A stretch of 64,000 bases of DNA, from contig LR990056.1 in assembly GCA_905147135.1 (NCBI GenBank), positions 9,682,001-9,746,000 on the forward strand, written 5' to 3'. The position numbers were made by a program, and so were the translations under genes. Each line of letters begins with the position of its first letter. Positions within the stretch are counted from its first letter, which is position 1. This document shows positions 1-10,710 of this stretch, in pieces. Under the pieces are notes generated by a model. It was given only the letters and a program-made list of their open reading frames with translations. It was not told the DNA's origin and ran no database searches. The DNA comes from Blastobasis lacticolella (Eukaryota > Arthropoda > Insecta > Lepidoptera > Blastobasidae).

Positions 1-71
1 CCGTCAGGTGGCGCACCAATCGACACCCAGGCCAAAGAGATGGATTAAGAGACTCATGATCATCTCCGACA
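1..71. repeat. 71-bp dispersed repeat, copy 1
   Basis: This segment is repeated essentially base for base at 3874-3944, where it forms the right end of a longer block (about 3570-3944). Here it runs into unrelated sequence at about 72, and the window edge cuts its left side. I do not recognise the family. It could be the end of a transposable element whose two copies diverge outside the shared part. Confidence 0.6.
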
Positions 72-3000
72 CGGCTATCCTGCTATACACACGTCCTCGT
101 GTGTTATCTGTAACACGAAAACAACACAGCACAATACCATATTCGCTCGGTCATTCCTGACCCCACGGTGATCAGACACCCAAAACTACTACTCACTCAA
201 ACAAAACTCAAAACCTTTCATTGTCACTCGTCTTAGTTTTGTAACCGGTAGGTGCTCTACACTCTAACGTTTCAATACGAAACTGCCAAAATCGTAATAG
301 TAACAACACTTTACTAAATATCTGTCAGCTCGTAGTCTATTCTTCGACCAAATCCCAGTTGCATAAAATCAGAAGTAACACGGTATATCGGGTCTCTACA
401 TGTGAGAACACAGTCCGTCGGGTGTATGTAACTTTGCACTAACTGACATTTGACTAACTGTTTGGTAATACAACTAAATTTGTAATAATTTGTGAGGAAA
501 CAGCGTAAATTCACCTACCCTTTTCACTATGCAAAAACGTCTGATTAGAATTATAGATAATATTGAAACTACTGACAGCTGTAAATCTTATTTTATACAC
601 ACAAGATCTTCACTTTACCCTGTATTTACATATTGGAGGCTCGTAAATTTGTATGAAAAATCCCAAATTTGATTTCTCTACCATAGTACCATCTCCACTA
701 CCTAATGTGTCTATCTCCACACTACCTTTTGAATTAATGACAATAATCAGCCCTGTAATTATCCACCACTCATCCCTGCGACTATATTGACCATCCTTGC
801 TGATCATCTCTGTGATTATCCAACAATCATCCCCGCGACTACATGTTAGTCAACCATATGGCTTCCTATTGAATTTGCATGACTATAGAAAAGTTAATTC
901 TAGCATCCTCTAACAGAACAATTCAACTGTCTGCATAATTTCAGTATCAAATCATCGCATATCATATGGGAACCTTCTACATTATTACATAAATAATTAC
1001 CTCTACTACCCAATACTAAAACATGTAAGTCATCATTTTAATACTAAAGACTCCAGAACATCAGAAACAAAAAGGTATTGTTTTCTGTTTTATTTTCGAT
1101 CCCCCACAGAATAATCCACCCAGACTAGCAGACGCCACACAGGCCAGTAGATGCCACACAGGCTAGTAGATGCCACACAGGCCAGCAGATGCCACTGAGG
1201 CTGCAACAACCTACTTTATTACTCACTAAGTACGAACTGAATACTTAATATGTTACAACGGTCTAACCCTAGATCCTTTTTTACTGCTACTAGTAGCATG
1301 CAGGCGCTACGTATTTGACGCAGTTACTTAACATCGTACGTGTACCTACGAAAGTAATAACATTGGCTGTAACAGTACCTACCACCCATTATTAATGTTA
1401 CCCATACATTTTATTTAAATAATAATATTATCATGGTACCCCACGACTTCAGGTTACTTTAACAGATTGCGGAAAAACGAGTTTAATAATTTATTTACTA
1501 TACAGAGGAAGAACAACTATATAGAGGAAATATAACTCGACGCTATCGAGTAGTCTATAACTTTAATAAGCCGCCTTCGTTATTGTACATCATTTACAAT
1601 TAGTCGGTTTACACCGTCTATGTTTGGTGTCACATTTGACAAGAATCATAATCCCTGAACGAGGGCGCTAGGTCTTTCTCCGAAACGTCATTATTTTCAT
1701 TTCACAACCGAGACATGTTAGTTTCTTTTTCCGTCAAGTTCCTTCTTATCCATGTTCCATTGTTGGCGACATTCCATTTCTGTCCCAGAATACTACATCC
1801 TTACGGTATTGCTGCATAAAACGCAGAACTAGCGCCACAATAAAATTGACAGGTCACCTCTGTTGCGGTCAAGCTATATAAAAATTACACAACTGAATAC
1901 AATTTGCAATTATCGTTAAACAGTTACTTTTTCTTCACTAACGTAATATTCAATCACTTTCAACAAAATCCAAATAATAACTTGTTATCGGTAATCAAAA
2001 TATGATCTGTTAGAAAACGTATGAAAAGCTACACCTATCGCACACCCCATAATTAAACGCACGCCACTCAAAGACCGAAGAAATACCAGATATACACCTA
2101 CGCCTAGTCGCCCACGAATGGGGTCATACAAGACTGTATGCTCTGTTCGATTCGACACGAATATAATGAAGGAGTATCATAGTTTGCTATCTATTTCATT
2201 TTAGTAACTGCAGTAAGTTGATAGTATTTATGATAAGTCTGAATTGGAACCTCACGGTAGGTACTCAGGTACTCAAAGTTCTACATTATAAATAAAAACA
2301 AGAACATGTCCTATATGTAGTACCACGAGACATGTATCCCAAAGGAAACAACAATAGTACCAACCATCGAGCAATCACAAAATAACCAGATCATTATTAG
2401 GTACTTATCTTTTTTCACATACAACGCTTTTGTACATAGCTTGAAACAGTCACCATCTGGTGGTTCCGCGCCTATAGCATTCACCGGCACGGTAAGCCAA
2501 GGAACCTAACCCCAAAGGGTAGATAAAATAACAATTTATTTCTGCGCCTAATAACAAATAATAACCATGAAACAAGCTTTAAGAAAATAAAATTATCACA
2601 TAAAACCTAGTATTCAATCAAACTAACCATACCTTGCTCGGCAGACGTTACGCTGTTAATCATCGACAAAGTATTTAACCAGATGGAGCCAAAGTAGGTC
2701 ACATAACTAAAGTAAATAGGCTTTGCCCATAAAATAAGGTACCAATCTCTTTTGCTTTTGCCTATACTTTTTATAAAAGTCAAGAATAGGGTGTCATCAG
2801 CTGTTCGTGCGAAATCGGCCATATCTGTTTGTAACAATTTTGATTTTTTTAGGTATGTCGTAGAAGCCGTTTTAACCTTTTTTTACCACACCGCATTTGT
2901 GAATAATGTTTTTCAAAAACCATATTTCAGTGTACCCTGGCATAAGCCGGGCCTGATCTCTATAATGATATTGATTATTTTACCACACATAACCCTTCTA

Positions 3001-3570
3001 AAATCTTTCGTAATCCTTTATAATGAAACCGTAGAACTATTGTCCAATTATTTTTTCAGATTGAAAGACTCCGTCACCAAATTGGTACATAGAAACTCAG
3101 TACTTAGTAACTTTCCATCTTAGTTCGTTACACATTATTTGTGACAACAAATTTAATTTACCCACACCGATTCTCTCACAAGTAAACATGGTTCGACTCA
3201 CCGAATGCAAAATTTTAGCGTGTATGCCTTGTACGTTGTAAGTTGTACGTAATTATGGACCAACCACGAACCAGCACTCTTTCTTGTGTTTGCACCAGAC
3301 TTTTGCCATTTCGTCGTATCTTCCGCCGCTCAGCATTTCGTACACGCAGTTCATTTGGCATGAAAAAAATAAGATCGAGCACTAACATTGTGGACGTGAA
3401 GATCTTTATCCCACTTCTGATGTCGGAGAAAGGACTAAAGAAGACTCGCCCATAAGCGAGTAATGGCCATCAGAACGTATTTATCGGGATTTCGTAGCAA
3501 TAAAGGGGTATCTATAGTGTTTTAAGAATGTATTCTCAAATTAAAGCCACATTTACGAGTTTACAATTGT
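72..3570. other. AT-rich non-coding stretch, no assignable gene
   Basis: I see no recognisable gene here. A roughly 36-bp imperfect direct repeat lies at 752-787 and 808-843. A plus-strand ORF of 123 codons at 2752-3123 has two hydrophobic stretches, and a 76-codon minus-strand ORF overlaps it at 2607-2837. Neither matches a family I know, and either could be chance or a decayed exon. The rest is AT-rich with scattered short repeats. Confidence 0.5.
1121..1196. repeat. 19-bp tandem repeat, four units
   Basis: Four consecutive 19-bp units of the form CAGGCYAGYAGATGCCACA are seen, with the first and last slightly degenerate. It is a minisatellite with no apparent coding content. Confidence 0.85.
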
Positions 3571-3944
3571 AGCCGAGACCCGCGGGTTATTTGCGAAACC
3601 CTCCACCACCCATGGCCAATCTCATCAGGCCGATCCGCGGGAGATGCGCCGGGGCTCTTACTAGTTGCCACATACGCACAGCTTGACTCCCTACACATTG
3701 TTAACATCCTGGACTCACGTTTCTATTTTCTGGAGCTTTCACGCATCTCTTTAAAGCATCAGGATTTACGCTTCTTCGCTCTTGAATGGTTTCTAGTTCT
3801 TGGTCCCAATATCCTTGCGGCTGCCGTCGCCGCCATGCTGCTTGTGACGTTGTCATAATAGTTGCAAGCCACCCGTCAGGTGGCGCACCAATCGACACCC
3901 AGGCCAAAGAGATGGATTAAGAGACTCATGATCATCTCCGACAT
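3570..3944. repeat. Unclassified repeat block ending in the 71-bp repeat
   Basis: This GC-richer block lies directly upstream of a LINE tail. Its last 71 bases (3874-3944) duplicate positions 1-71. A minus-strand ORF of 68 codons lies inside but has no domain I can name. The copy at 1-71 continues differently after the shared segment, so the junction at about 3944 probably marks where the LINE fragment was joined on. Confidence 0.45.
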
Positions 3945-4340
3945 ATATGACAACTTAATGTATGTTCATAAAAATTTAAACTTATTTACGAAGAATAGTG
4001 ATGTTCATAATATTAATATGAGAAATAAAGATAAGCTTGTTGCTGGTGCTTGTCGTCTAGCCAAAGTCCACAAATCATTTATGGGTCAATATGTACGCTT
4101 TTATAATAAGGTTCCAACAGATATTCAGAATTTACCATTGAATAAATTTAAAGTCGCTATAAAAAACAAATTATGTCAAAAAAGTTATTATAGTATATCT
4201 GAATATGTAAATGACAAAAGTCCATGGGACTGAACTGCTGTTCTATACAGGTATTTACTTTTAAGATAGTATATAGGACAAATAATGTATTAGTACATAA
4301 GACATGTTTAAAAAACAAAAGAATTAACGTAGGTTCTGTG
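3945..4340 (+). pseudogene. LINE 3' end: C-terminal RT-protein tail and 3' UTR
   Basis: The frame reading from about 3945 to a stop at 4231-4233 encodes a tail with RFYNKVPTDIQNLP and CQKSYYSISEYVNDK. This matches the characteristic C-terminus of Jockey/CR1-like LINE ORF2 proteins in Lepidoptera. Endonuclease and RT domains are absent, so this is a heavily 5'-truncated copy. The 3' UTR continues to about 4340. A related tail, ending YYSVNEYLNDRF, occurs on the minus strand at 39912-40100. The 5' part of the plus ORF (before 3945) comes from the unrelated 71-bp repeat. Confidence 0.7.
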
Positions 4341-4435
4341 GGTTTCTTGCCGTTTCTTTTTCCCACGGAGAACCACCTTGGAAGCGGCGTTAATTTTCCT
4401 TCCTCTCCCACACATGGTGTCTCCTGTCTGCGCTG

Positions 4436-4544
4436 GGGTAGGGGTAGGGTAGTAGTTAGAGTAGGGGTAGGGTAGGGTAGGGTAGGAGTAAGATAACGAT
4501 AAGGTAGTTTAGGGTTGGGTAGGGGTAAGATAGTGGTAGGGTCT
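4436..4544. repeat. GGTAGGG-type satellite, left part
   Basis: This is a purine-rich low-complexity array built from GGTAGGG, GGGGTA and GGTAAG words. It resumes at 4923 on the other side of an inserted 378-bp fragment. It is not the TTAGG telomeric repeat of insects. Confidence 0.85.
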
Positions 4545-4922
4545 AATCATTCTCATATAAATATTTTAAAATTAGGATACCCTTTAATCAAGTCGAATTT
4601 TATTTATGTATCCACTGCTAATAACTCAAAACTTAAATCAATTGGTTATTTTGAATTACCAATTTGTTTAAATAATCGCGTTTGTTTTATCAAAGCTCAC
4701 GTATTTCCGGATATTTATCCATCTTTGTTTCTCGGTGTTGATTTCTGGAGGCAATTTAACCTTTTTCCCAAGAACTTAGTTTCTTCTTGCTTACCTTTAG
4801 TGAATTCTCACTATATGGATATTGATCCTAAAGTTTTTTCTTACTCTACACTTACCACGGATTAAAGATACGTAGCCAATAACATTATATCGCGTTTTGA
4901 GGATATTTCATTAGAAAAGAAG
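4545..4922 (+). pseudogene. 378-bp slice of gypsy element 2 (protease to RT junction) inside satellite
   Basis: This piece aligns without gaps to 31538-31915, the C-terminal part of the element 2 protease and the start of its RT region. I see about half a dozen substitutions. It starts after the protease DSGSS motif (the source has that motif at 31508), so no active site is present. The translated part contains FLGVDFWRQFN and ends at the same in-frame TAA. No LTR and no other part of the element accompanies it, and both flanks are satellite. It is a captured fragment, not a normal insertion. Confidence 0.9.
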
Positions 4923-5050
4923 TGGTAGTGGTAGGGTCAGGGTAAGATAGTGGTAGGGTAGGGGTAAGGTAGTGGTAGGGTAGGGTTAAGGCAATGGTAG
5001 GATAGGGTAGGGGTAAGGTAGCGATAGGGAAGGGATAGGATAGAGCAGGG
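4923..5050. repeat. GGTAGGG-type satellite, right part
   Basis: This is the same word composition as 4436-4544 (GGTAGTGGTAGGG, GGGGTAAGG). It continues directly after the inserted gypsy fragment and fades out at about 5050. Confidence 0.85.
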
Positions 5051-5283
5051 TGGTAGCGACTACCTACCACATACAGCATGTGTGATGCACGCTCACTTAA
5101 AAGTCTGTCTGGCAGTGGCGTGGGGACCGGGTCGCTCTTTTCCCTCAAATATGGTTGAATTGGACGATGGCTGGGCCCTGCGTTATACTCGTAAACGGGT
5201 GCTGCCTTGGTGGACTGGTTTACTCTTGCTGTAGTTTTAGGTGGTTTTTTCTTAATTATACGAGACATACCAATATAATATTA

Positions 5284-5316
5284 TACAGGGTGTTTCATAA
5301 TACATGTATAAAGCCG
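5284..5316 (+). repeat. Terminal inverted-repeat-like end of a DNA transposon or MITE
   Basis: TACAGGGTGTTTCATAATAC and the following 13 bases are repeated in reverse complement at 25404-25436, about 33 bp in all, while the sequences inside differ. CAGGGTGT ends next to a TA resemble mariner/Tc1-like MITE termini common in insects. I could not find the partner end nearby. Confidence 0.55.
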
Positions 5317-7360
5317 TGAACTGGATGGAGTGCTAAACGTATTAAAACGATAGGTACAGTTATTTTTTTCGTACGTGGAATAGTAAGCGAGAAAATGACT
5401 ATCGAACTTTTACCTTTTCAATGTCGATAATCGACATTTTGAAAACGAAAGACCGCATCTCTAGAAATCAGTTGTAAAAGGTCACTCAAGTTCATAGTAC
5501 TAGGCGCAATGAAATTAAGGAGATCTAAATTAGCCGTTTTGTATTTTTTGGTTTGAGGGTTCTGTACAAAAAAATATTGTAATTTTAATTTAATAGGTAC
5601 CTTCATAGTTTTTTCGAAAGTGCACCACCACCTAACTAATAGCAAAGTAGTCTAATTCAAATTACTGTGGCATATTAATGTAGCAAACTCTAATTAATGT
5701 AGCATATTTGTCTTTATAAGTTTGCTTTCTCATGTCATGCCTGTCAGTCATGTTTCAGTGTCGCAAAGGTAATCGTACCTATCTGCTATGAGATTTTTCA
5801 GTAACTACACACACATATTTTTGTATTAAATAAAACAAATAAAATACCTTAGTGTAATGAATGAAACATAAATAAAACAAAGACAGCAGAGAGTGGAGTT
5901 TAAGACAGAACCCTCCACTAATGTGGGGAAGGCTTAAACTCTCAGAGGACTATTATGTTAAAATCCGTACGATTTCACGAATATTTCTCATCAACAAAAA
6001 TTAACTAAATGAATCTTAGTTGACGGAGCTATACCTGTAAATATCCCATGCTTCACCCAGTTGGAGAACCTAGGCAGGGGCGCAACAACCGCCGTATCAG
6101 CCGTATCAATGATACGGGGTCCCAAAACGTTTGTAAGCAAAAATACGTACTGTTATCCTCAATTTCAGTTAAACCCTATTTCCCGGAAAAATTTAAATTT
6201 TCAGACCAGGGTCGGGGCCCCCTCCGCCAAAGATGCAAATGAAATCAAGTGATACAATCCGATTTTGTTCCCCTTTCGCTTAGAGATAATTAACATTTTT
6301 AATAAAAAACAACAACTTAGAGCCCCTCACGCGCACTCACTCATTACTTCATTGAAATTGTGTAAAAATGCACCTATAGCAAAAATGAGAAAAATCTTGA
6401 TCTCATGTACAACATATTCAGCACTATCGGTGAGATCATAAGATTTAAGAAACTCCTTACACTGTTCATTGCTCAACGGGTCAGATGGACCTGGCTCATA
6501 ATAAAATAGTTTTGGCCCACACGATTTTCGAATTTGACTGTTTTTAAGTTAATCGTGAAAACTTTATAGCCAAAATGTCAGAAATAGAGCTCGCACGCTC
6601 ATTAATTAATTGTTTGCGAAGTAAATTTTATTATAAACCAGATGTCAGAAATGTCTACATCGTATAGTCCATTTACTGATTTTATGTTATTCGCGCAAGT
6701 ATTCTGAAGGGTTAGTTTGTGAAACTATCGAGCTCGCTATGCTCGCTTATTCAACAAATTATGACATTTTTATATTTATCACGCAAGGTTTTAATATACC
6801 AAAGTCTCCCCGGCCTTTAAGGAGATTCTTGTCATACAAACTACCAACATAAAACATTAACAAATTATACACCTAAATCTTCCTCAATAGACAAAGTAAT
6901 TCCACTTTCTCAATTGGTGAAAACCGCATGAAAATCCGTTCAGTAGTTTTTGAGTTTATCGCGAACAGGCAGACAGACGCGGTGTGGAACTTTCTTTCAT
7001 ACATATGTTATTCTTACTATTAAGGTGATTCAACGCCCATACTAAATTTCTCTCGATATTCTTGATTGTATTATGATTTCTACTCTTAGTAAATGTATTC
7101 AATGGTGCGCAAAGTGGTTTTCTTTTCAAAAGCAGTTAAATCGAAAAAAGCACAAATCGCCGCTTGATGGCGTTGTTTTGTGATTTAATTATTTTTCTTT
7201 TTCATTGCTTTGTTTTACATTATTAACATGTGGAAATCTATTTCGCGCACAATTGAACATATTTTCTAATAGCCAATTGCACAAAAACGTTACATAAAAA
7301 TTGTATGATAATCGTACCGCCTTAACACGCGAATGGCTTGAATTTAAGTTACTCATTAGC
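5317..7360. other. Non-coding repeat-derived stretch
   Basis: No gene is supported here. At about 6930-7010 there is the dispersed insect motif CCGTTCAGTAGTTTTTGAGT followed by GCGAACAGGCAGACAGACGC, which occurs in many lepidopteran repeats. Two overlapping short plus ORFs at 6048-6252 have no recognisable domain. The rest is AT-rich. Confidence 0.45.
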
Positions 7361-7371
7361 ATCCCTTGTAG

Positions 7372-7633
7372 CCGTGTGGTGACCGGTAGAGTAAAATAGC
7401 ACCAACCCCTTACACTCGTGGGTGTCGTACAAGGCGACTAACGTTTAGAGGCAAAATATCTAGTCTCCATAAACTGGAAAATGGGCAGCAGCGTTTTTCA
7501 TTGTTATGTTTGCAACACTGCAATCTCCAACCCGCCTGCCAAGCGTGAAGATTATGGCAATAACCTCCCCTTTTGCGGGAGAGGCCCAAAGTCCTGTAGT
7601 GGACTGTTATGGGCTGTGATGATGATGATGATG
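7372..7633 (+). mobile_element. RTE-tailed SINE, copy 1, with 11-bp target duplication
   Basis: The element starts CCGTGTGGTGACCGG and ends GGGCTGTGATGATGATGATG. It is flanked by the exact 11-bp direct repeat ATCCCTTGTAG at 7361-7371 and 7634-7644. A second copy with the same organisation lies at 41121-41394. The GGGCTG(TGATGA)n tail resembles the 3' ends of RTE-clade LINEs, fragments of which occur elsewhere in this window. That makes RTE the likely source of its mobility. I do not see a clear tRNA A box, so its 5' head is unassigned. Confidence 0.8.
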
Positions 7634-7644
7634 ATCCCTTGTAG

Positions 7645-9582
7645 TTGGGGGTACTAACTATGGGGCCCCAGACAGCTATTGATACGGGGCCCCTGGAAGG
7701 CAAGCAACGCCACTGAACCTAGTTCACCTAGGTGAAACACGGACCCAAACACAATTTTAGTAATTACTGTATGTACAAATTACCCGATAAAATAGTGGTA
7801 AGCAAATGTATTCCATCACCGACATCATAAGGATTATTATTAGTCCACTGTTGGACTTGTTTGAGCCTCACTTTATTAAATAAACACAATCAACATTACA
7901 GTGCATCTACCAGGAGAACATAAGAGGCGAAATAAGTACGACCCCTAACACGCGGATCCCTAAAGCCAGTGTTACCAGCAGTAGTTTCCAAAAAAGTACG
8001 TCTGGGCTCTTAAAATAGTACGAAAATGGCTAAAAAGTTACGATTTCTTCTTATTATCTTCTATATTTTATCGGCCTTGGGGGGGGGGGGATGATTTTTA
8101 GTCAATTAATGACGTTATTTTGTTGCCGGTGGCTAAAATCAACCCTTCCTTCCCATTATTTTTCAGTATTTTGCGCACAGGAATGGTGAAGCTCAGCTAA
8201 ATTCAGCATTTTGTAAAAACGTACTAAATATTACGATGTGGAGCAAAGTACGCTTAAGGTACAAATAGTACGTAAATCGTACTAAAAGGTACGATCTGGC
8301 AACGCTGCCTAAAGCGCTGCCTGCTGCCACGCCTCCCGCCTCGCCTCCCGCCACCCGCCGCCCCGTGCGCCCCGCGCCGAAAGTCGCGGGAAATACTCCG
8401 CCACGAGGCCCATGTGTCGACACGCCGGAATTTTGGCAGTGTGCGTGCTGCACTTGGGTGTGTCGTTTGAACCGCTGACGCCGACAGCGTGGCGTCTTGT
8501 GTTAAAATGTACCTATTTATGAGTCGTGTTCGTTTATTCGGTTTTTAGCTTTTCGCGTGATCGGTGTGATTGTTTGTTGCGTTGTATGTATAGGATACCT
8601 AAGTACTGTGAAAATAACTGTGATAAGACTGTAAATGATATGAATGAATGAATGATTTATTGCTTCAGGTACCAATATTAACGTAGTCTTGTTTGTGTAC
8701 AATGTTCAACAGTTTAAGTATTGTGATAATCATTATTCTGTGCATGAGTGCAACCAAGCAGTAGGCAAAAGACCATGTTACCTACCTACTTACGTATTGC
8801 ATAGCAACCAGTGCATGCTGTAGTGTTGTGTATCTGTGTGTATGAGTGTATTTACCTATCGGTCATCGAGCCACAAGAAAGCAAGTAAGTGTGGTTAACT
8901 GCGCTGGCACCTGACACTGTTTGTTTCCATAAAATAACGTTTAAAAGGTACGTACCTACATGCTTTAAAGGTCTAGGTGCTAGCTAGACTAGGAGACGCT
9001 ACCTACCACCTAATAGTGACGTTAGAAGCGCAACCGCCGCGCTCGGTTCTTTTCCGACGGGAAATAGGTAGAAAAGACAACGCTTTTATCTTTTCATAAA
9101 AACATGTAGGTATTTAGTGGAACCTGTCTGTAATGTGTTTCACCAAAACTAGATTCATAAGTGGTTCCCTAGGTACGTAGGTACTTAGATGAGGGAACCG
9201 TGTTAGTAGGTACCTAGTACTTACCTATCTGTGTAGAGCCATTTTGTCAATTGAACGAATCCCGTTTTAGTGTAGTAGATATCTACTTTAGTACGTAGCT
9301 GACTATGTTTATTTTTATTTAGTTTAAGTACCTGCGGCAGTCCACACCGCGGGTCCGGCTGTCTTCCAGACTGATTAACATGTTTTGTTTTTTATTTACG
9401 TAGGTTCCTACCTACCTAACCTACTTAGATACTGTTTTTAGGCCTTTAGTTAATAAGTTCCTAAGTATTATGATTTTAATTCTTATTTTACTTTTGTTGT
9501 GCTGGGGTGGTTTGTTCTGTTAGGTACCTACCTAGTAGAAATCATCTCGGTGTTAATGACCTGGTTTTGCTCTCGCGCACGA
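7645..9582. other. Non-coding stretch with a CpG-rich patch at 8290-8490
   Basis: No convincing coding sequence is present. A run of ten G lies at about 8081-8090. The segment 8290-8490 is GC- and CpG-rich in otherwise AT-rich DNA and could be a promoter or first exon, although an 86-codon ORF on the minus strand across it shows no domain. From about 8750 to 10000 short TAGGTACCTACC-like words recur, a composition common in moth intergenic DNA. Confidence 0.4.
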
Positions 9583-9853
9583 GGGCCTGGGGTCCGCCTT
9601 GACCATGATCCAGGATTTCGCATTTCTGGTCATTACGTCTGACAGTCCTGAATCATGCCTGACCCTGCTACCAGGGGAACCTGATTACCTGACCGGATTA
9701 AAATCATGGTTAGACATTCAGTCGCCTAAATGTGCAGGTTTCATCACGATGTTTTCCGTCAGAAAAGGTCACTGGTACGTGGCGGCAGCGGGTGTCGAAC
9801 CCGGTACCTCTCGCGTACGACTCGGATACCGTAACCTTAGGCCACCGACGACG
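9583..9853 (-). mobile_element. tRNA-derived SINE, copy 1
   Basis: On the minus strand the head carries a B-box-like GGGTTCGACACCC preceded by a TGGCCTAAGGTTACGG A-box-like segment. A body follows (GAAAACATCGTGATGAAACC, then GGTCAGGTAATCAGG) and it ends at TCCTGGATCATGGTCAAGG. A colinear but diverged copy lies on the plus strand at 54470-54736 inside an intron of the synthase-like gene. The shared promoter-like head and body support a Pol III SINE family. Confidence 0.75.
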
Positions 9854-10044
9854 CTCCGACTATTTAAGCATACCTACCTATTGAAAATAATTAGTGTAGG
9901 TAAGTTCCTAGTTAATTTGGTAGAGATTATTCATGGAGATAAGTAGGTAACATTTAGTTCGGCGCCTGGTAGCAAGATGTAGGAGGTTCGTTTGTTTTGT
10001 TATGAATGGCGCGAGGTTATTAAACTCTTCTTTATGGTGTGTAC

Positions 10045-10444
10045 TGTAGCGTGTGTGCTCATGCAGGCCTTAGGTAAGGACGGGTTCTAGGACAGGTAGG
10101 TGTCGGAGGCCGTATGTTTGAACGGGCTCTAAGTTAGGTAGGCATTCGGGTTGGCCTGCTGCTCCTATAGGGTAACCGGGGCTCTAGCCGGTTAAGTAGG
10201 TTAGAGCAAGTAGGATATAGGCGTGTAGGTTTAGATAGGTCGGAGCAAGTAGGACGCAAGCTATTAGCTTGCGTCTATGGGCACACATAGCACTGGCTAG
10301 GTGGTAATTCAAATGTGTTCCATTTGAATTAGATCTTAGGTATTATCTGTATTTTATATCATTCTTTAAACCAAACTGATCAATACAGTATCTATTAATC
10401 ATTTGCATTTTTACTTTAAACTCAATATAGCAAGCAGTGCTACA
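10045..10444 (+). repeat. 5' LTR of gypsy element 1
   Basis: The 400-bp LTR starts TGTAGC and ends GCTACA, a 6-bp terminal inverted repeat. It contains two short perfect hairpins: GACGCAAGCT/AGCTTGCGTC at about 10252-10274 and AATTCAAATG/CATTTGAATT at about 10310-10335. The 3' LTR matches it closely but lacks 11 bp in the first hairpin. Confidence 0.93.
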
Positions 10445-10445
10445 G

Positions 10446-10464
10446 TGGTGGAGGCGCCGGGTAC
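10446..10464 (+). promoter_or_regulatory. Primer-binding site of gypsy element 1
   Basis: TGGTGGAGGCGCCGGGTAC begins one base after the LTR end. It reads as the complement of a tRNA 3' end (CCA, then an acceptor strand CGCCUCC). The matching tRNA is not identified. Confidence 0.7.
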
Positions 10465-10710
10465 GAAGAAGTCGTACCTACAAAATATTTTGTTCAGAGA
10501 GAACTAGAAAAAAGTTCGAAACAAGAGATTTATGACAAAGTTGTCAGAACTAGTCAATTCTTTTCCGATTGTCAGAAAAAGATATCGAAGATAAAAAGGG
10601 TCAAGAAAAGGCTAAAGAAAGTGAAGAAAAGGCTAACGGAAGAAGCCTATAAGAAAAGACGCACCAACGCTGGAAGTTAAAACCGTATCGTTGTTTAATT
10701 ATTTAGTAGA

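Noticed and set aside
2752..3123. Host membrane protein exon (for example a chemoreceptor)
   Set aside because: Two hydrophobic stretches exist, but no family motif, no clear splice sites and an overlapping antisense ORF. I cannot support a function.
4436..5050. Telomeric repeat
   Set aside because: The words are GGTAGGG/GGGGTA, not the TTAGG unit of lepidopteran telomeres.
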